The notes: generated from the sequence alone by a model not told the origin. 64,000 nt of DNA from Variovorax sp. 770b2 (GCF_900115685.1 NZ_FOXJ01000001.1:2389796-2453795), one strand, 5' to 3'; shown: positions 24,727 through 34,446, counted from the first letter of the stretch. Program-made: numbers and translations.

Positions 24727-26283
24727 ATGAAGAAGACCTTCATGGGCGTGCGGCTGCGGAGCCTCCGCGAAGCGCGCGGCCTGAGCCAGCTCGCGCTCGC
24801 GCAGCAGCTGGGCCTGTCGCCCAGCTACCTCAACCAGATCGAGCAGAACCAGCGGCCGCTCACCGTGCCGGTGCTGCTGCGCCTGCACGCCACGCTGGGC
24901 GTGGACATCCAGGCTTTCTCGGAAGACGAGGAAGCGCGCCTCGTCGCGAGCCTGCGCGAGGCGCTGGCCGACAACCCGGGCGGCGATGCGGTCGCGCTCG
25001 CCGAGCTGCGAGAAGTCGCCACGCAGATGCCCGCGGTGGGCCGCGCACTGATCGCGCTGCATCAACGCCACCGCGACGCGATGGAGCGCCTCGAGGCACT
25101 GGCCGGCGAGCTCGGCGATGGCCGCGGCGACCTCGCGCGCCTGCCGCAGGCACGGCCGATGCCCTTCGAGGAAGTGCGCGACTTCTTCTTCGCGCACCAG
25201 AACCACATCGCCCCGCTGGACAACGCCGCCGAGGCGTTCTCCACCGGGTGGCGCCTGCGCGAAGGCAACCCCGGCGACCGGCTCGCGCACCGCCTGCTCG
25301 AAGCCCACGGCGTGCAGGTGATTCCGGCCGAAGACGACGAGGGCGGCGCGCAACGCCGCTTCGATCCGGCCACGCGCGTGCTCAGGCTCTCGCGCTACCT
25401 GGAGCCGGGCCAGCACGCCTTCCAGCTCGCGACGCAACTGGCCTTTCTCGAACTTGGCGACACGATCGACACCTTGGTTGCCGAGGCGCCGCTGTCGAGC
25501 GACACCGCGCGATCGCTCGCGCGCATCGGCCTGGCGAACTACTTCGCGGCCGCGCTGCTGCTGCCCTATGGCGTGTTCCTCGAAGCCGCCGAGCAGTTGC
25601 GCTACGACATCGACCAGCTCGCGCGCCGCTTCGGCGTGGGCTTCGAAACGATCTGCCACCGGCTGAGTTCGCTGCAGCGGCCCGAAGCGCGGGGCGTGCC
25701 CTTCTTTCTCATCCGCGTCGACCGCGCGGGCAACATCTCCAAGCGCCAGTCGGCCACGCACTTCCACTTCTCCAAGACCGGCGGCACCTGCCCGCTATGG
25801 AACGTGTACGAGGCCTTCGCGCAACCGGGGCGCGTGCTCACGCAGCTTGCGCGCATGCCCGACGGGCGCGCCTACCTCTGGATCGCACGCACGGTGTCCC
25901 ACGGCTTTCGCGGCTACGGCTCGCCCAACAAGACCTTCTCGATCGGCCTGGGCTGCGACATCAGCCACGCGACGCGGCTCGTCTATTCCAAGGGCCTGGA
26001 CCTGCGCGACCCCGAGGTGCCGACGCCCATCGGCGCGGGCTGCAAGGTGTGCGAGCGCGAAGCCTGCCCGCAGCGCGCCTTTCCCTTCGTCGGCCGGCCG
26101 CTCGACGTGGACGAGAACCAGAGCCGCTTCATGCCCTACGCCGCGGCGCCCGACAGGTACGGCGCCGCGCGGGCTGCGCCAGATGGGGTCTCGCACCGCT
26201 CTCGCGGCGCTCAGGAGCGGGGCCAGCCGCGCACCAGCGTCCGGATCGCCACGGCGCCGCTCCCCTTGACCTCGGCCCGGTAG
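24727..26283 (+). CDS. ScfR/RamB/PrpR-type XRE regulator of short-chain acyl metabolism
   Basis: A 518-residue regulator: Xre-type HTH at about 8-62 (LRSLREARGLSQLALAQQLG, SPSYLNQIEQNQR), an ImmA/IrrE-like central region, and the ScfR C-terminal domain (SATHFHFSKTGGTCPLWNVY, GLGCDISHATRLVYSKGLDL). A cysteine cluster C439-x2-C442-x4-C447-PQR matches the region reported to hold an Fe-S cluster in mycobacterial PrpR, as I recall. RamB/PrpR relatives control acetate, glyoxylate or methylcitrate genes in response to acyl-CoA. The normal family end is near MPYAAAP at about residue 475; here about 43 extra low-complexity residues run into the convergent gene (73-bp overlap), perhaps from a lost stop or frameshift. 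Confidence 0.88.
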   Translation: MKKTFMGVRLRSLREARGLSQLALAQQLGLSPSYLNQIEQNQRPLTVPVLLRLHATLGVDIQAFSEDEEARLVASLREALADNPGGDAVALAELREVATQMPAVGRALIALHQRHRDAMERLEALAGELGDGRGDLARLPQARPMPFEEVRDFFFAHQNHIAPLDNAAEAFSTGWRLREGNPGDRLAHRLLEAHGVQVIPAEDDEGGAQRRFDPATRVLRLSRYLEPGQHAFQLATQLAFLELGDTIDTLVAEAPLSSDTARSLARIGLANYFAAALLLPYGVFLEAAEQLRYDIDQLARRFGVGFETICHRLSSLQRPEARGVPFFLIRVDRAGNISKRQSATHFHFSKTGGTCPLWNVYEAFAQPGRVLTQLARMPDGRAYLWIARTVSHGFRGYGSPNKTFSIGLGCDISHATRLVYSKGLDLRDPEVPTPIGAGCKVCEREACPQRAFPFVGRPLDVDENQSRFMPYAAAPDRYGAARAAPDGVSHRSRGAQERGQPRTSVRIATAPLPLTSAR

Positions 26284-27062
26284 GTGCCCACCAGCGCCTC
26301 GCGTTCGGCCGCGGCCTGCGGCTCGTTGCGCCAGGCGAGCAAGGCCGCCACGTCCGCATCGGGCAGTGCCGCGAGCAAGGCCTGCGTGACCTGCTTCTCG
26401 AATTCGCGCGCCACGGTCAGCAGGTTGCGCGGACGCGGCGAGGTGATGCCGCGCGACCACAGCGTGTCGACCGCCATGTCCAGCGTGCGATCGGGCAGCG
26501 AGGTGAACTGGCCCGCATTGCCGCGGGCCAGTTGCTTGACGACGGAACTCAGCAGCAGCTGGCTGGAGAAATCGACTTCGCGCGTGTCGGCCACGGCCAT
26601 GCGTTCGAGCAGTTCGGTGCGCGCGGGGTCGGCCGGCTTCGCGCGCTCGCGGTTGAAAAATTCGACTTTGCCGGCATCGTCCATCGCCGCATAGTCGGCG
26701 CGCAGCTTCGCGAAGCGCGCCACCGCCTCCAGCACCTGCGGGCTCGGCGCGGCGCCGCCCTTGCCGGCAGCGGCCACCTCCTGCTGGATCGCAGCCACCG
26801 AGGCCTTGACGTCGAACGAGCGCGACGCGGCCGTGTCCAGCGCCGCGAGCGCCTTGTCGGCGATGGCCTGGTCCGGCGGGGCCAGCAGCTGCCGCGCATC
26901 GCGCGATACGGCGCCGGGCGCATACGCGGCCTGGTAGCGCGCCTGAACGCCTTCGAACTGCAGCAGTGCCTGCGCACGGTCCTGCGCCCAGGCCACGGCC
27001 GGCGCGAGCAGCAATGAAAGGACGAGGGCAAGACGTTGGGCTGCGAGAGGAGAGAAAGTCAT
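26211..27062 (-). CDS. Exported protein of unknown function
   Basis: A 283-residue protein with a Sec signal peptide ([20 protein letters not shown], cleaved at AWA-QDRAQ). The mature chain is predominantly helical and polar, with no cysteine, metal motif or repeat I can recognise; segments include [20 protein letters not shown] and [20 protein letters not shown]. It was not assignable to a family by eye. ATG 27062 begins the signal peptide; an earlier in-frame start would put polar residues ahead of it. It overlaps the 3' end of the convergent ScfR-type gene by 73 bp and lies 49 bp downstream of metE on the same strand, so read-through from metE is possible. Confidence 0.75.
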   Translation of the reverse strand: MTFSPLAAQRLALVLSLLLAPAVAWAQDRAQALLQFEGVQARYQAAYAPGAVSRDARQLLAPPDQAIADKALAALDTAASRSFDVKASVAAIQQEVAAAGKGGAAPSPQVLEAVARFAKLRADYAAMDDAGKVEFFNRERAKPADPARTELLERMAVADTREVDFSSQLLLSSVVKQLARGNAGQFTSLPDRTLDMAVDTLWSRGITSPRPRNLLTVAREFEKQVTQALLAALPDADVAALLAWRNEPQAAAEREALVGTYRAEVKGSGAVAIRTLVRGWPRS

Positions 27063-27111
27063 GGCGCCATTATTGGCGCTCGCCACGACCGCCCTTCCTC
27101 CCGGGCCTTCA

Positions 27112-29466
27112 TCAGGCGGCCGCCAGTTCCCTGCGCAGCAGCTTCGCGGCCGTGACCATGTTCGACAGCGCCGCCTCGGTCTCGGGCCATCCGCGGGTCT
27201 TCAGGCCGCAGTCCGGGTTGATCCAGAGGTTCTCGTGCGGCACCACGCCCGCGGCCTTGCGCATCAGCCGCACGATCTCGTCCACCGAGGGCACGCGCGG
27301 CGAATGGATGTCGTACACGCCCGGGCCGATCTCGTTCGGGTAGCGGAAGCCCCCCGCGTTGTTCTCGCCCCCTGGTCCACCGAACGCGCGCAGCAACTCC
27401 ATGTCCGAGCGGCTGGTCTCGATGGTGATCACGTCGGCATCCATGGCCGCGATCTCCGGCAGGATGTCGTTGAATTCCGAATAGCACATGTGCGTGTGGA
27501 TCTGCGTCTCGTCGCGCACGCCCGAGGCGCTGATGCGGAAGGCGCGCGTGGCCGACTTCAGGTACGCGGGCCAACCGGCACGGCGCAGCGGCAGGCCTTC
27601 GCGGATCGCGGGCTCGTCGATCTGGATGATGCCGATGCCCGCGCCTTCGAGGTCCACCACCTCGTCGCGGATCGCCCAGGCGATCTGCTCGCAGGTGGTG
27701 GCGCGCGGCTGGTCGTCGCGCACGAAGGACCATTGCAGGATGGTGACCGGGCCGGTCAGCATGCCCTTCATCGGCAGCCTGGTGAGGCTCTGCGCATAGG
27801 CGGTCCACTCGACCGTCATCGCGGCCGGGCGCGCCACGTCGCCGAAGATCACCGGCGGCTTCACGCAACGCGAACCGTACGACTGCACCCAGCCGTTGGC
27901 CGTGAAGGCAAAGCCGTCCAGCTGTTCGCCGAAGTATTCGACCATGTCGTTGCGCTCGGCCTCGCCATGCACCAGCACGTCGATGCCCAGTTCTTCCTGC
28001 TTGCGCACAGCCAGCGCGATCTCGGCGCGCATCTTCTCGCGGTAGCCGGCCGCATCGAGTTCGCCGCGCTTGAAGGCGGCGCGCGCGGCGCGGATGTCCG
28101 AGGTCTGCGGGAACGAACCGATGGTGGTGGTCGGCAGCGCGGGCAACGCGAAGCGCGTGCGCTGCACCGACTGGCGCTGCGGGAAGACCGAGGTGCGGGC
28201 GTCGTCGCCGGCCACGCTGCGCGCCAGGCGCAGCGCCACGTCGGCGCGGTGCACGCGCGGGCTGCTGCGGCGCGCTGCGACGGCTGCACGGGCGAGCTTG
28301 AGTTCGTTCGCAACCGATGCTTCACGGCCATCCAGCACGGCACGCAGCACGCGCAGCTCATCGAGTTTTTCGACGGCGAACGCCAGCCACGACTTGAGCT
28401 CGGCATCGAGCTTCGTCTCGGCCGCGAGGCTGAACGGCACATGCAGCAGCGAACACGACGGCGCGATCCACAGTTCGCCGCGGTTCTTGTCGACGACCGG
28501 GCGCAGCGTGGCGAGCGCGGCATCGGGATCGGTGCGCCAGATGTTGCGGCCATCGACGATGCCGACCGACAGCACCTTGTGCGCCGGGAGCCAGTCGGCC
28601 ACGCCCGTCAGCTCCTGCGGCGAGCGCACCGCGTCCACATGCAGGCCGGCGACCGGCAGTTGGCAGGCCAGGCGCAGGTTGTCGGAGAGCGGCGAGAAAT
28701 ACGTCGCCAGCAGCAGCTTGGGCGCGCTGCGTGCGAGCTGCCAGTAGGCGCGCTCGAAGGCATTGCGCCATGCATCGGGCAGGTCCAGGCCGAGGATGGG
28801 CTCGTCGATCTGCACCCACTCCACGCCCTGCTGCTTCAGGCGCGTGAGCACCTGCTCGTACACGGGCAGCAGCGCATCGAGCAGCGAGAAGCGGTCGAAC
28901 CCGGCCTCCTTCTCCTTGCCGAGATACAGGAAGCTCAACGGCCCGAGCAGCACGGCCTTGACCGCATGCCCGGCCTGCTGCGCCTGCGCCACTTCGTCGA
29001 AGAGGCGCGTCGAGGCCAGCGCGAACTGCGTGGCCGCGGTGAATTCGGGCACGAGGTAGTGGTAGTTGGTGTCGAACCACTTGGTCATCTCCAGCGCGAA
29101 GGTCCCTTCGGCGCCGTGGTTGCAGCTCTCGTCGTGCACATGGCCAATCTCGTCTTCCACACCGCGCGCCATCTTGAAGTAGCGCGAAAGTTCAGGCTCG
29201 TCGCCGAAGAAGTCGAAGCGCGCCGGCTCGCAGCCGAGCAGCTGGATGTGGTTGGCCACCTGGTCGTAGTAGGCGAAGTCGCCCACGGTCACGCAGTCGA
29301 GCCCCGCATCGCGCTGGGCCTGCCAGTGGCGCGCACGCAATTCCTCGCCGACGGCCTCGAGCGCTGCACGGTCGATCTCGCCGCGCCAGTGCTTTTCGAG
29401 TGCGAACTTCAGTTCGCGGTTGGCGCCCATGCGCGGAAAGCCGAGGGTGTGGGTACGGGTGGTCAT
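27112..29466 (-). CDS. metE: Cobalamin-independent methionine synthase
   Basis: A 784-residue zinc enzyme transferring a methyl group from 5-methyltetrahydropteroyl-triglutamate to homocysteine. The N-terminal half starts [20 protein letters not shown], and the catalytic half carries the zinc ligands in [10 protein letters not shown] (His about 659, Cys about 661) and [11 protein letters not shown] (Cys753). The length is close to E. coli MetE (753). It is divergent from metR over 102 bp, the classical arrangement in which MetR with homocysteine activates metE. No cobalamin riboswitch was seen upstream. Confidence 0.96.
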   Translation of the reverse strand: MTTRTHTLGFPRMGANRELKFALEKHWRGEIDRAALEAVGEELRARHWQAQRDAGLDCVTVGDFAYYDQVANHIQLLGCEPARFDFFGDEPELSRYFKMARGVEDEIGHVHDESCNHGAEGTFALEMTKWFDTNYHYLVPEFTAATQFALASTRLFDEVAQAQQAGHAVKAVLLGPLSFLYLGKEKEAGFDRFSLLDALLPVYEQVLTRLKQQGVEWVQIDEPILGLDLPDAWRNAFERAYWQLARSAPKLLLATYFSPLSDNLRLACQLPVAGLHVDAVRSPQELTGVADWLPAHKVLSVGIVDGRNIWRTDPDAALATLRPVVDKNRGELWIAPSCSLLHVPFSLAAETKLDAELKSWLAFAVEKLDELRVLRAVLDGREASVANELKLARAAVAARRSSPRVHRADVALRLARSVAGDDARTSVFPQRQSVQRTRFALPALPTTTIGSFPQTSDIRAARAAFKRGELDAAGYREKMRAEIALAVRKQEELGIDVLVHGEAERNDMVEYFGEQLDGFAFTANGWVQSYGSRCVKPPVIFGDVARPAAMTVEWTAYAQSLTRLPMKGMLTGPVTILQWSFVRDDQPRATTCEQIAWAIRDEVVDLEGAGIGIIQIDEPAIREGLPLRRAGWPAYLKSATRAFRISASGVRDETQIHTHMCYSEFNDILPEIAAMDADVITIETSRSDMELLRAFGGPGGENNAGGFRYPNEIGPGVYDIHSPRVPSVDEIVRLMRKAAGVVPHENLWINPDCGLKTRGWPETEAALSNMVTAAKLLRRELAAA

Positions 29467-29556
29467 TGCAGGTAATCCGGTCGCGTGAATCTTGAGAGCC
29501 TGCAATGGTCACGGTTTGGGGTCTATGATTCAAACGAAACGTTTTGCCCATTCACT

Positions 29557-29569
29557 TGAATCTCATTCA
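29557..29569. promoter_or_regulatory. MetR box TGAATCTCATTCA
   Basis: A perfect match to the MetR consensus TGAA-N5-TTCA in the metE-metR intergenic region. Its last base is the A of the metR start codon, so binding should repress metR. A longer inverted repeat GATTCAA (29528-29534) with TTGAATC (29556-29562) includes the left half, and a TGAA half-site lies nearer metE at 29487-29490. Confidence 0.7.
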
Positions 29570-30495
29570 TGTTGCAGTCGATCCTCGAAATCCGCCACCT
29601 GCGCACGCTCATCGCGCTGCGCGACACCGGCAGCCTGGTGCGCGCGGCGCAGTTGCTCAACCTCACGCAGTCGGCGTTGTCGCACCAGATCAAGCTGCTC
29701 GAAGACCGCTATGGCGCGCAACTCTTCGAGCGCAAGTCGGTGCCGCCGCAGTTCAGCACCACGGGCCTGCGGCTGCTGCAACTGGCCGACACCGCAATGC
29801 CGTTGATCGAAGAAGCAGAGCGCGACGTGGCGCGGCTCGCGCTCGGGCGCAGCGGCCAGTTGCGCATCGTGGTCGAGTGCCACACCTGCTTCGACTGGCT
29901 GATGCCCGCGATGGACGCCTTCCGCCAGCGCTGGCCCGAGATCGAGCTGGACATCGTCTCGGGCTTCCACCCCGACCCGATCGCGCTGGTGATGCAGAAC
30001 CGCGCCGAGGTGGCCATCGTCTCCGAGGAAGACCCGGATGAAACGGTCGACTACCACGCGCTCTTCCGCTTCGAGATCGTCGCGCTGCTCGCCAACGACC
30101 ACGCGCTCACGGCCAAGGCGCATCTCACGGCCCGGCATTTCGCCGACCAGACGCTGATCACCTACCCCGTGCCCGACGAGATGCTGGACATCGTGCGGCA
30201 GGTGCTCGCACCGGCCGGCGTGGAGCCCGCGCACCGGCGCACGACAGAGCTCACGGTGGCGATGCTGCAGCTGGTCGCGAGCGGGCGCGGCGTGGCGACC
30301 CTCCCGCTGTGGGCGGTGCAGAACTACCTGGACCGCGGCTACGTCACGGCGCGACGCGTCGGCAGCAAGGGGCTGACGGGGCGGCTCTACATGGCCTGCA
30401 CGCAGGCGACCTCCGATCAGCCGTGGCTCGCCGATTTCGTGCACATCACGCGCGAGAGCTGCTTCAAGAGCCTGCCCGGGATCGAGTTGCTCTAG
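29569..30495 (+). CDS. metR: LysR-family methionine regulator MetR
   Basis: A 308-residue LysR protein whose sequence follows MetR closely: HTH LEIRHLRTLIALRDTGSLVR and TQSALSHQIKLLEDRYGAQL, then the effector domain with RIVVECHTCFDWLMPAMDAF and LPLWAVQNYLDRGYV. MetR uses homocysteine as co-effector to activate metE. Divergence from metE and the MetR box at its own start codon support the assignment. Its 3' end overlaps the convergent GcvA-like LysR gene by 32 bp. Confidence 0.93.
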   Translation: MLQSILEIRHLRTLIALRDTGSLVRAAQLLNLTQSALSHQIKLLEDRYGAQLFERKSVPPQFSTTGLRLLQLADTAMPLIEEAERDVARLALGRSGQLRIVVECHTCFDWLMPAMDAFRQRWPEIELDIVSGFHPDPIALVMQNRAEVAIVSEEDPDETVDYHALFRFEIVALLANDHALTAKAHLTARHFADQTLITYPVPDEMLDIVRQVLAPAGVEPAHRRTTELTVAMLQLVASGRGVATLPLWAVQNYLDRGYVTARRVGSKGLTGRLYMACTQATSDQPWLADFVHITRESCFKSLPGIELL

Positions 30496-31411
30496 CGGGC
30501 GCTCTCTTGCGCGGACGGGTGGCTTTCCTGCTCGCCTCGCTCAAGACCCATTCGCGAAAGGCCGCGACCTTCGGACGGTCGTGGCTGTTTTCCGGGCAGA
30601 CGAGGTAGTAGGCGAAGTCTTCGATCCAGCTCGCATCCGAGAGCTGCACGAGCCGGCCTTCCGCCAGGTCGTCGGCCACCACTGCGGCGGGCAGCAAGGC
30701 GGCACCCTGCCCCGTGAGCACGGCCTTCAGGAGCAGGCCCGAATCGTCGAAGGACGGGCCTCGCACCGGCCCGGCGCTCTGGATGCCCTGCGCCTCGAAC
30801 CACAGCGCCCAGGCCTTGCGCTCGGCATCGTTCACGCGCGGCCAGCGCGTGAGATCGGCCGGCGCTTCCGGCATGCCGAGGCGCTTGACCAATGCGGGCG
30901 CCGCGACAGGAACGATCTCCACCGTCAACACGCGCTGGCTGCTCAACCCCGGGTAGCGGCCCAGCCCGTGGCGGATCGCGACATCCACGCCATCGCGCGA
31001 GAAGTCGGCCAGCGCACTGCTGCTCACCACCTGCAGGTCGATGTCGGGATGCGCGTCCTGGAAGCCCTTGAGCCGCGGCACCAGCCACGCGGAAGCGAAG
31101 AACGGCGTGGCGCTCACGGTGAGGATGCCCGTGTCCTCGGGCACCGCGACGCGGCGCGTGGCGTCGCTGATCTGGCGGAAGGCATTGCGCACCGGCGGCA
31201 GGTAGGCCTGGCCGACCTCGGTGAGGAAGATGCCGCGGTTCACGCGGCGAAAGAGCGGAACGCCCAGGTGCAGCTCCAGCGTCTTGATCAACTGGCTCAC
31301 CGCGCCGGGCGTCACGCACAGCTCGTCCGCCGCGTTCTTGACCGAGAGATGGCGGGCGGTGGCCTCGAAGGCACGCAGCGCGTTGAGCGGTGGAAGTTGG
31401 TGTTCCATCAT
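30464..31411 (-). CDS. GcvA-type LysR-family transcriptional regulator
   Basis: A 315-residue LysR regulator of the GcvA type. The N-terminus LPPLNALRAFEATARHLSVK and TPGAVSQLIKTLELHLGVPL is diagnostic, followed by the effector-domain motif LTVSATPFFASAWLVPRLKG. The C-terminus carries a basic tail (RKATRPRKRAPARATR) beyond the normal end, which overlaps metR by 32 bp. Two adjacent ATGs (31411 and 31408) are equivalent start choices. It is divergent from the amidase-MFS unit, its probable target. Effector unknown. Confidence 0.87.
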   Translation of the reverse strand: MMEHQLPPLNALRAFEATARHLSVKNAADELCVTPGAVSQLIKTLELHLGVPLFRRVNRGIFLTEVGQAYLPPVRNAFRQISDATRRVAVPEDTGILTVSATPFFASAWLVPRLKGFQDAHPDIDLQVVSSSALADFSRDGVDVAIRHGLGRYPGLSSQRVLTVEIVPVAAPALVKRLGMPEAPADLTRWPRVNDAERKAWALWFEAQGIQSAGPVRGPSFDDSGLLLKAVLTGQGAALLPAAVVADDLAEGRLVQLSDASWIEDFAYYLVCPENSHDRPKVAAFREWVLSEASRKATRPRKRAPARATRSRAGS

Positions 31412-31419
31412 TTAGTTAA

Positions 31420-31439
31420 TCTGATCCGGAATCTTCAGA
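31420..31439. promoter_or_regulatory. Candidate LysR-type box before the GcvA-like gene
   Basis: Inverted repeat TCTGA-N10-TCAGA, 8 bp upstream of the regulator's start codon in the 154-bp divergent region shared with the amidase gene. The size is like LysR autoregulatory sites but the repeat is short. The rest of the region (31440-31565) shows no site I can support. Confidence 0.3.
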
Positions 31440-31565
31440 AAATCTGGTTTGCGAGGCGATGCCATAGAGGGGAATATTGGCACAACGAAGCCGAAAAGAG
31501 AAACCACCTTGCTGCACGCACCAGGTCCCCATGACCTTAGATATTCTGATCGTTCGAGAGACGCC

Positions 31566-32951
31566 ATGCACTACCTGGAACTCACGGAACTGGCCGCGCG
31601 CATCCGCACGCGCCAGGTCTCTCCGGTTGCAGTGCTCCGCGCCCAGCTCGACCGCATCCGTGCGCTGGACGGCGCGCTCCACAGCTACGCGCTGGTGATG
31701 GCCGACGCCGCGATGGCGCAGGCCGAAGCGGCGCAAACAGAGATCGCCGCGGGCCGGTACCGCGGCCCGCTGCACGGCGTGCCCATCGCCGTGAAGGACC
31801 TGTGCTTCACCGCCGGCTTCGCCACCGCGGGCGGCATGGCGATCCACAAGCACCACATCCCCGCCGAGGATGCGACCGTGGTGCGCCGCCTGAAGGAGGC
31901 CGGCGCGGTGCTGCTGGGCAAGCTGCAGCTGACGGAAGGCGCCTATTCCGATCACCACCCGTCCATCACGCCGCCGCGCAATCCATGGCATGCGGACCAT
32001 TGGCCCGGCATGTCGTCCAGCGGCTCGGGCGTGGCGACGGCTGCGGGCCTCTGCTATGGCTCGCTAGGTTCCGACACAGGCGGGTCGATCCGCTTTCCCT
32101 GCGCGGCCAACGGCCTCACCGGCATCAAGCCGAGCTGGGGCCGCGTGAGCCGGCACGGCGTGTTCGAGCTCGCGGCCTCGCTGGACCACGTCGGCCCGAT
32201 GGCGCGCAGCGCGCTCGATGCCGGCATGCTGCTCGGCGCGATCGCGGGCAGCGACGAGAACGATCCGACCGCCGCACGCGACCCGGTGCCCGACTACCTT
32301 GCGACGGCGGACCACGGCGTGCGCGGCCTGCGCATCGGCATCGATGCCGCATGGAATGGCAACGGCGTGGACCCCGCGACGCAGGCCATGCTGAAGAGCG
32401 GCGCCGAGACCTTGCGCGCCCTCGGCGCCCGCCTTGTCGACCTGCGCTTTCCCGACGTGACGCAGGCGGTGGCGGACTGGTTTGCGCTCTGCGCGGTGGA
32501 AGCCGCCGTGGCGCACGAAGCGACCTGGCCGTCGCGCAAGGACGCGTATGGTCCCGTGCTCGCCTCGGTCATCGAATCCGGCCATGCCGCGAGCGGAACC
32601 GGATTCCAGAAAATCCAACTGCGCCGCATGGCCCTGCGCGGCCGTGTCTCGGCGCTGTTCGCCGGCATCGACCTGCTGCTGATCCCGGTGCATCCCTTCG
32701 CATCGCCCACTGTCGCGACGATGCAGACCCTGGGCGAAACGCCGACACTGGTGTCCGCATTGCTGCGCTACACCGCACCTTTCGACATGACCGGCCACCC
32801 CACGATCACGCTGCCCGGCGGGTTCACCGATGCCGGCATGCCGCTCGCCTTCCAGCTGGTCGCAGCGCACATGGACGAAGCCACGCTGGTCCGCGCCGGC
32901 ACCGCGTTCCAGGGCGTGACCGCATGGCACCGCCGCCATCCGCTGGACTGA
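31566..32951 (+). CDS. Amidase-signature family amidase
   Basis: A 461-residue amidase-signature hydrolase. The Ser-cisSer-Lys triad can be read: K77 in VPIAVKDLCF, the cis-serine in GMSSSGSGVATA and nucleophile S174 in GSDTGGSIRFPCA. Related enzymes hydrolyse aryl- or alkyl-amides, and GatA is a distant relative, but no gatB or gatC is present, so a catabolic amidase is more likely. ATG 31566 is supported by the domain start. An MFS transporter gene follows 8 bp downstream; together they probably import and hydrolyse one amide compound under control of the divergent GcvA-like regulator. Confidence 0.9.
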   Translation: MHYLELTELAARIRTRQVSPVAVLRAQLDRIRALDGALHSYALVMADAAMAQAEAAQTEIAAGRYRGPLHGVPIAVKDLCFTAGFATAGGMAIHKHHIPAEDATVVRRLKEAGAVLLGKLQLTEGAYSDHHPSITPPRNPWHADHWPGMSSSGSGVATAAGLCYGSLGSDTGGSIRFPCAANGLTGIKPSWGRVSRHGVFELAASLDHVGPMARSALDAGMLLGAIAGSDENDPTAARDPVPDYLATADHGVRGLRIGIDAAWNGNGVDPATQAMLKSGAETLRALGARLVDLRFPDVTQAVADWFALCAVEAAVAHEATWPSRKDAYGPVLASVIESGHAASGTGFQKIQLRRMALRGRVSALFAGIDLLLIPVHPFASPTVATMQTLGETPTLVSALLRYTAPFDMTGHPTITLPGGFTDAGMPLAFQLVAAHMDEATLVRAGTAFQGVTAWHRRHPLD

Positions 32952-32959
32952 AGAAGACC

Positions 32960-34312
32960 ATGGAGACCTCCCCCTTGACCCCTTCATCCCCCTCATCCCC
33001 TTCACCCCCTTCACCCCCTTCATCCACTTCGCCGCGCGCACGCCTCTTCCGTGGCTGGCTCGTGGTCGCGGGCGCCTTCGCCGTGACCCTCGTGGGCTTC
33101 GGCAGCGCCTACACCTTCAGCGCCTTTCTCGAATCGCTGCAGCGCGACTTCGGCGCCTCGCGCGGCTCGGTCTCGCTGGTGTTCTCGCTCGCGGGCTTTC
33201 TCTACTTCGGGCTGGGCGTCATCAGCGGCCCGCTGGCGGACCGCTGGGGTTCACGGCGGCTCGCGGTCGGGGGCATGGTGCTGGTCGGGCTCGGTCTGGC
33301 CCTCGCGGGGCAGGCGCGGAGCCTCACGCAGATCTACCTCGCATATGGGCTGGGTGTTGGCCTGGGCGTCGGCGCGTCGTACGTGCCGGTGCTCGGCGCG
33401 GTGCAGCGCTGGTTCGTCAAGCGGCGCGGATTCGCGTCGGGGCTTGCGGTCAGCGGCATCGGCGTGGGCACGCTGGTGATGCCGCCATTGGCATCGTTCC
33501 TCATCGATGGCATCGGATGGCGCCACGCCTACCTGGCGCTCGGCGTGCTCGCCGTGGTGGTGGGCGTCGGCATGGCGCTGCTGATCGAGAACGACCCGCG
33601 CGATCGCGGGCTCGGTCCCGATGGCGATCCGCCGCAGCCGCAAGCCCCATCGGCCAGGCCCGCAGGCGCGACGGTGCGGGAGGCGGTCACGTCGCGGCGC
33701 TTCGCCGGCCTCTATGCGGCATGCCTCATCAGTTCGTTCGGCCTGTTCGTGCCCTTCGTCCACCTCGTGCCCTATGCGCTCGACCATGGCGTGCCGTCGA
33801 CCTCCGCGGTGCTGCTGCTGGGCGCCATCGGCGTCGGCAGCACGGCGGGCCGCTTCTTTCTCGGCAGGCTGGCCGACCGCATCGGCCGCCAGCTGGCACT
33901 GCCGCTGATGTCCGCGGGCATGGCGCTTTCGCTGGTGGTGTGGGCCGTGTCCGGCGGGTTCTGGGGGCTGGCCGCGTTCGCGTTCGCCTACGGCGTGTTC
34001 TACGGCGGCTTCGTTGCGCTGCTGCCGGCGCTGGTGATGGACTGCTTCGGCGGACGCAACATCGGCGCGATCATCGGCGTGCTCTACACCAGCGTGGCCG
34101 TGGGCACCCTGGTGGGGCCGAGCGCGGCGGGCTTTGCGTTCGACGTCAGCCGCAGCTACCTGCTGCCGATCGTGGCCAGCATCGGCGCGAACCTCGTCGC
34201 GGCCGGCATCCTGCTGGCGATGGCCCGGCGGGACGCTTCGGTAAAACCGGCCGCGGCCGGACCCGCGCGGGGTACAGTCGGGAATGAACCCACAACCGCC
34301 CGCCGCCCCTAG
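32960..34312 (+). CDS. MFS transporter with a Ser/Pro repeat at the N-terminus
   Basis: A 450-residue major facilitator of the MCT/oxalate-formate antiporter-like type, with 12 predicted helices in two halves separated by a polar loop near residue 220. Family motifs include GPLADRWGSRRLAVGG after helix 2 and GRFFLGRLADRIGRQLALPL in the second half. The first 25 residues are cytoplasmic and built from P-S-(S/P) tripeptides encoded by a 9-bp tandem repeat. It follows the amidase by 8 bp. The C-terminus is Ala/Pro-rich and its last 29 bp overlap the next small gene. Substrate probably that of the amidase (inference). Confidence 0.87.
   Translation: METSPLTPSSPSSPSPPSPPSSTSPRARLFRGWLVVAGAFAVTLVGFGSAYTFSAFLESLQRDFGASRGSVSLVFSLAGFLYFGLGVISGPLADRWGSRRLAVGGMVLVGLGLALAGQARSLTQIYLAYGLGVGLGVGASYVPVLGAVQRWFVKRRGFASGLAVSGIGVGTLVMPPLASFLIDGIGWRHAYLALGVLAVVVGVGMALLIENDPRDRGLGPDGDPPQPQAPSARPAGATVREAVTSRRFAGLYAACLISSFGLFVPFVHLVPYALDHGVPSTSAVLLLGAIGVGSTAGRFFLGRLADRIGRQLALPLMSAGMALSLVVWAVSGGFWGLAAFAFAYGVFYGGFVALLPALVMDCFGGRNIGAIIGVLYTSVAVGTLVGPSAAGFAFDVSRSYLLPIVASIGANLVAAGILLAMARRDASVKPAAAGPARGTVGNEPTTARRP
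32981..33025 (+). repeat. 9-bp tandem repeat, five copies, inside the MFS gene
   Basis: Five near-identical units of CC(C/T)TCA(T/C)CC encode P-S-S or P-S-P, with degenerate copies on both sides. Because the unit is a multiple of three, copy-number change would alter tail length without shifting frame. Confidence 0.8.
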
Positions 34313-34442
34313 CCCGCCTCCAGCGGCAGCCTCCGTCCCCATCACGGAGGCCCAGGCGTTCGCCCAGGCCTGGGTGCTCTTCGTCGTGCTGGTCGCTGTC
34401 GTGCTGGGCGTCCTGTGGGCCGTGAAGGCCTACTTCATCTGA
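34284..34442 (+). CDS. Small single-span membrane protein, 52 residues
   Basis: A 52-codon frame begins inside the last 29 bp of the MFS gene in another frame. It encodes a Pro/Ala-rich N-terminus (MNPQPPAAPSPPPAAASVPI), a short amphipathic stretch TEAQAFAQAW, then one strong hydrophobic helix VLFVVLVAVVLGVLWAVKAY ending in F-I. The composition is that of a real small membrane protein, and the overlap suggests coupling to the transporter gene. The ribosome-binding site is weak (CGGGA). No family recognised. It ends 4 bp before the convergent lipoprotein gene. Confidence 0.6.
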   Translation: MNPQPPAAPSPPPAAASVPITEAQAFAQAWVLFVVLVAVVLGVLWAVKAYFI

Positions 34443-34446
34443 AGGC

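Noticed and set aside
29467..29568. Cobalamin or SAM riboswitch upstream of metE
   Set aside because: The region is only 102 bp, shows no B12-box or SAM aptamer core, and is explained by MetR sites.
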